This document shows positions 5,435 through 7,874 of a stretch of DNA of 7,874 nt, one piece after another. Every line of letters begins with the position of its first letter. The first letter of the stretch is position 1. The translations under genes were made by a program, and so were the position numbers. The notes below the pieces were generated by a model that saw nothing but the letters and a program-made list of their open reading frames with translations, made no database searches and was not told where the DNA came from. The DNA lies in assembly GCA_007120815.1 (NCBI GenBank), contig SKMY01000258.1, positions 1 to 7,874 of the forward strand, written 5' to 3'. This stretch comes from Syntrophomonadaceae bacterium (GTDB lineage: Bacteria > Bacillota_D > Dethiobacteria > DTU022 > UBA8154).

Positions 5435-6691
5435 TCACAAGTGACCGGCCTTTTTCTCCAGGCGCTGCAAGCGGTGGCGGACCTGGGATATTTCTGTAGG
5501 GCAGCCGCCCATCTGGCGCCGCTTAAGGGCCGCATCCAGGGCCAGGCGCGTCATGCGCAGAGCTTCCGGGAAATCTTTCAACCTGTGCTCGTACAGCTTA
5601 GCCAGCTCTAGATAAGCGGTCAGGTCCCTTTCCCCTTCCTGTACCAGCCGCTTCCAGCAAAAAACCGATTTTTCCCAGTCTCCCAGCCGCTTGTACAAGA
5701 AGCCCAGGGCGCTAAGGGCCTTTTTCTGCAGGCCGGAGCTGGAGCTGCCGTATTTATACGCGTGCTGCAGAAACACTTCCGCCTTTTCCACCTCGCCTGC
5801 CCTGTCAAAGAGCAGTCCCAGAGAATAGCAGTCCTGGGGGAGGGCGTCTTCCAGGAAGTCTTCCTTTTTTATTTTTCCCATTAAACCCAGCAGGGCGGCC
5901 ATGGTGAGGAGGTCCAGGCAGTTGTGTTCAAAGACTTGCTTCAAGCGAGCTGTTTCTCCCCGGCGAAGGAAGTCAAAATAGACGGCCGGTATCTCCTCCC
6001 CGGGGATATCGCCTTCTCGGGTCAGCGTTAGCAGGTGCTGCTCCAGGGACTGCAGGCTGCAGCTGGGCAGGCGTTCTTTCCACAGCCTCCGGGCACAGTG
6101 CAGCAGGTCGATGTGGGTAGAGGGGGTTAAGGGAGGGAGTACCTTTGTCAGGACCTGGCGGGTGTTGACCAGGGGCAGGTCAAAGGATTTCCCGTTGAAG
6201 GTGATCAGGGTCTTCACATGCTGGAAACTGCGGGTGAAATGCCACAGCATGGCCTGTTCTTCCGAGGGCTGCCGCAAAAAATACTGGCGGATGCGGAACC
6301 GGTGATCGTCCACCCAGCCCACACCTAATAGGAAAGCCCAGGTGCCGGTGCCCCCGGCCAGGCCCGTGGTCTCCAGGTCCAAAAACAGCCCGTTCCAGGG
6401 CTCTGTTTTCTCGCAGGGCGGATGCTGCATTAACAAACGCAGGGCCGCCGCGCTGCATTCCCGGGCTTCTTCCAGGGCAACGGATCCGTGGCGGTAGTCC
6501 AAGGGGAAAGCCGTTTCTCTAACCAGGCAGGTCCCCTTGGGGGTGACTTCTTCCCGTTCCTCTCCGGGGAAGAACTGCAGCAAACCGCCGGGTGCCGGTG
6601 CTTTTTTTAACTGATTCCCCGCCGTGATCAGTCCTGCATCTTTCAGCCGCTGCAGACGGCGGCACAGCTTCTCTCCAGGTATAGAATTCAA
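5435..6691 (-). CDS. mrfB: MrfB (YprB) family DEDD-type 3'-5' exonuclease with C-terminal TPR repeats
   Basis: A 418-residue protein matching B. subtilis MrfB (formerly YprB), the exonuclease partner of the MrfA helicase in a UvrABC-independent excision repair route for mitomycin lesions. Residues 1-95 form a basic N-terminal region. The RNase H-like nuclease domain follows at about 100-270: Exo I LDLETTG with Asp105 and Glu107, Exo II TFNGKSFD with Asp171, and a last motif HNCLD with His256 and Asp260, giving all four acidic metal ligands. Residues 285-395 form helical TPR-like repeats (LGLLFDRAGEVEKAE, LGFLYKRLGDWEKS, LAKLYEHRLKDFPEA) suited to partner binding. The start codon is TTG, overlapping the mrfA stop as TTGA and served by GGAGGTGG 7 nt upstream inside mrfA. 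This predicts translational coupling and matched amounts of the two proteins. Function is inferred from the family and the gene pair. Confidence 0.88.
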   Translation of the reverse strand: MNSIPGEKLCRRLQRLKDAGLITAGNQLKKAPAPGGLLQFFPGEEREEVTPKGTCLVRETAFPLDYRHGSVALEEARECSAAALRLLMQHPPCEKTEPWNGLFLDLETTGLAGGTGTWAFLLGVGWVDDHRFRIRQYFLRQPSEEQAMLWHFTRSFQHVKTLITFNGKSFDLPLVNTRQVLTKVLPPLTPSTHIDLLHCARRLWKERLPSCSLQSLEQHLLTLTREGDIPGEEIPAVYFDFLRRGETARLKQVFEHNCLDLLTMAALLGLMGKIKKEDFLEDALPQDCYSLGLLFDRAGEVEKAEVFLQHAYKYGSSSSGLQKKALSALGFLYKRLGDWEKSVFCWKRLVQEGERDLTAYLELAKLYEHRLKDFPEALRMTRLALDAALKRRQMGGCPTEISQVRHRLQRLEKKAGHL

Positions 6692-7874
6692 GCCAGCACC
6701 ACCTCCAAAAGCCGCAGGGTGTGCTCTTTGCCCTTTTGTTCCACTTCTTCTGCCGGCCCGATGCAGGAGGGACAGCCCTCTTCGCAGTGGCAGTCGTAGA
6801 TGATCTGTCGGGCGGCCTGTAAAATCTCCCGCCAGGAGCCGAAGAGGGATTGGCTGTAGCCCACGCCCCCGGGGTAGTTGTCGTAGAGGTAGAGGGTGGG
6901 AAGTTGTGTAAAGGGCGCTTTCACCTGGCCGACGGACTTCAGGTCCCGCGGGTCGCCCATGAGAAAGAGGGGAGCGATATGGGCGGCCAGGTAAGCAAGA
7001 CCGATTAATCCCGACTGCACCGCTGAAGGAGGCATGTCCTGCAGGGAACCCTCGGGGAAGGAGACCCAGAAAGCGGTGGTGTGCATCTCCGTCTCGGGCA
7101 GTTTGAGGTGCCCCGACCCGATGTTTTCATGGGTGTGGAACTTAATTTTCTTGAAGATGGAAACCAGGGCGTTGACCCGCACCTCCCCCCAGGACCGGAT
7201 GACGCTGCCCGATTCTTCTTCGAACACGTCCAGGACCCGTAAATCCACGGAGAGGTTCGCGTCGGTATAATAGTTCACGGACACCTGGCGGACGAAGGCC
7301 TTTTTTTCCTCCAGGTCCAGCTTCTCCACCTGGTACTGCTGCCCGCCGTGCATGTAGATGGCTTCTTCGTGGACCAGCATGGGGGCGCTGAAGCGGTCCA
7401 CTTCGCCGATCACCTGCTCCCGGGGAGGGGTGGTATCGATAATCACCACGTTTTCGCTGGACGCGCTGCGCAGGCTGATCTCTTCCGCCGGGAACGCATC
7501 TTCCATCCAGTGGTAGGAGCCCTCGCTGTGGTAGAGCACGTCTTCCTCTGCGAGGAATTCCAGGATATCTTCCACCGGTGCGCTGCCTAAGGGTTCCCCC
7601 TCCTTAAAAGGGAGTTCGAAGGCGGCGCAGCGGACGTGGTTGGTGAGGATGATCAGGTTGTCCGGGTTGACCAGGGCTTTTTCCGGGGAGCGTCCCCAGA
7701 AGTAATCGGGATGGGAAACCAGATACTGGTCCAGGGGGGCACTGCTGGCCACCAGCACAGCCAGGGAAAGCCCCGAGCGGCGGCCGGACCGTCCCGCCTG
7801 CTGCCAGGTGCTGGCGATGCTGCCGGGGTAACCGGTCATGATGCAGGCATCCAGCTGGCCGATATCGATCCCCA
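6688..7874 (-). CDS. mrfA: MrfA (YprA) family DEAD/DEAH-box helicase, C-terminal part (5' end outside window)
   Basis: Only about 395 C-terminal residues are visible; the reading frame continues off the right edge, so the ATG at 7839 is internal. The first visible residues are helicase motif V (GIDIGQLDAC) leading into motif VI (QQAGRSGRR), followed by the long C-terminal region typical of YprA-type helicases (DUF1998-like). Near the end a CxC-x3-CxxC cluster (YDCHCEEGCPSC) matches the four-cysteine metal site of MrfA. In B. subtilis MrfA is a DNA-dependent ATPase and helicase that acts with MrfB to remove mitomycin C damage independently of UvrABC. The immediate overlap with an mrfB homologue supports this assignment over other superfamily 2 helicases. 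The RecA-like domain 1 with Walker motifs cannot be checked here. Confidence 0.9.
   Translation of the reverse strand, partial: GIDIGQLDACIMTGYPGSIASTWQQAGRSGRRSGLSLAVLVASSAPLDQYLVSHPDYFWGRSPEKALVNPDNLIILTNHVRCAAFELPFKEGEPLGSAPVEDILEFLAEEDVLYHSEGSYHWMEDAFPAEEISLRSASSENVVIIDTTPPREQVIGEVDRFSAPMLVHEEAIYMHGGQQYQVEKLDLEEKKAFVRQVSVNYYTDANLSVDLRVLDVFEEESGSVIRSWGEVRVNALVSIFKKIKFHTHENIGSGHLKLPETEMHTTAFWVSFPEGSLQDMPPSAVQSGLIGLAYLAAHIAPLFLMGDPRDLKSVGQVKAPFTQLPTLYLYDNYPGGVGYSQSLFGSWREILQAARQIIYDCHCEEGCPSCIGPAEEVEQKGKEHTLRLLEVVLA
6699..6706 (-). promoter_or_regulatory. Strong ribosome binding site that sets the TTG start of mrfB
   Basis: GGAGGTGG on the minus strand lies inside the last codons of mrfA, exactly 7 nt before the TTG at 6691. 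It decides the otherwise unusual start codon and supports coupled translation through the TTGA overlap. Confidence 0.75.

Noticed and set aside
5383..5535. N-terminal extension of the beta-helix protein to 5535
   Set aside because: The extra 51 residues overlap the mrfB 3' end in another frame, are basic and low in structure, and the start at 5382 has a proper GAGG site.
1..7874. CRISPR array, tRNA, rRNA or complete insertion sequence
   Set aside because: I saw no regularly spaced repeats, no cloverleaf-like or rRNA-like sequence, no transposase and no paired terminal inverted repeats.

Overview
The window suggests a low-to-mid GC Gram-positive anaerobe of the Clostridia, perhaps the Peptococcaceae/Desulfotomaculum group. 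This is inferred from strong GGAGG-type ribosome binding sites, a TTG start, an mrfA-mrfB (yprA-yprB) pair typical of Firmicutes, and a soluble multi-PAS hybrid kinase. The assignment is tentative because no taxonomic marker gene is present.

Layout. Bases 1-693 hold no confident gene. They contain a small terminator-like hairpin, a possible decayed coding tail, a weak promoter candidate and a pair of AT-rich direct repeats. A long plus-strand gene (694-3933) encodes a cytoplasmic PAS-GAF-PAS-PAS-PAS hybrid histidine kinase with a C-terminal receiver. A short gap with a clear extended -10 promoter follows, then a small EthD-family protein (4016-4327). A perfect 10-bp hairpin (4356-4379) marks the convergent junction. 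The rest lies on the minus strand: mrfA (helicase, running off the right edge), mrfB (DEDD-type exonuclease with TPRs, overlapping mrfA by 4 nt), and, 52 nt further on, a tandem left-handed beta-helix protein of the gamma-carbonic anhydrase type (4384-5382).

How they work together. MrfA and MrfB are known in Bacillus subtilis as a UvrABC-independent repair pathway for mitomycin lesions, and the overlap here implies translational coupling. The beta-helix gene probably shares their transcript but has no obvious link to repair. The kinase has no partner response regulator or Hpt protein within view.

The most striking observation is in the beta-helix protein. It carries two fused gamma-carbonic-anhydrase-like domains, and each has lost a different subset of the three zinc-binding histidines. 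The first keeps only the equivalent of His117 and the second keeps the equivalents of His81 and His122. In the archetypal enzyme Cam these two sets come from opposite sides of a subunit interface, so the two halves together could rebuild one complete site.
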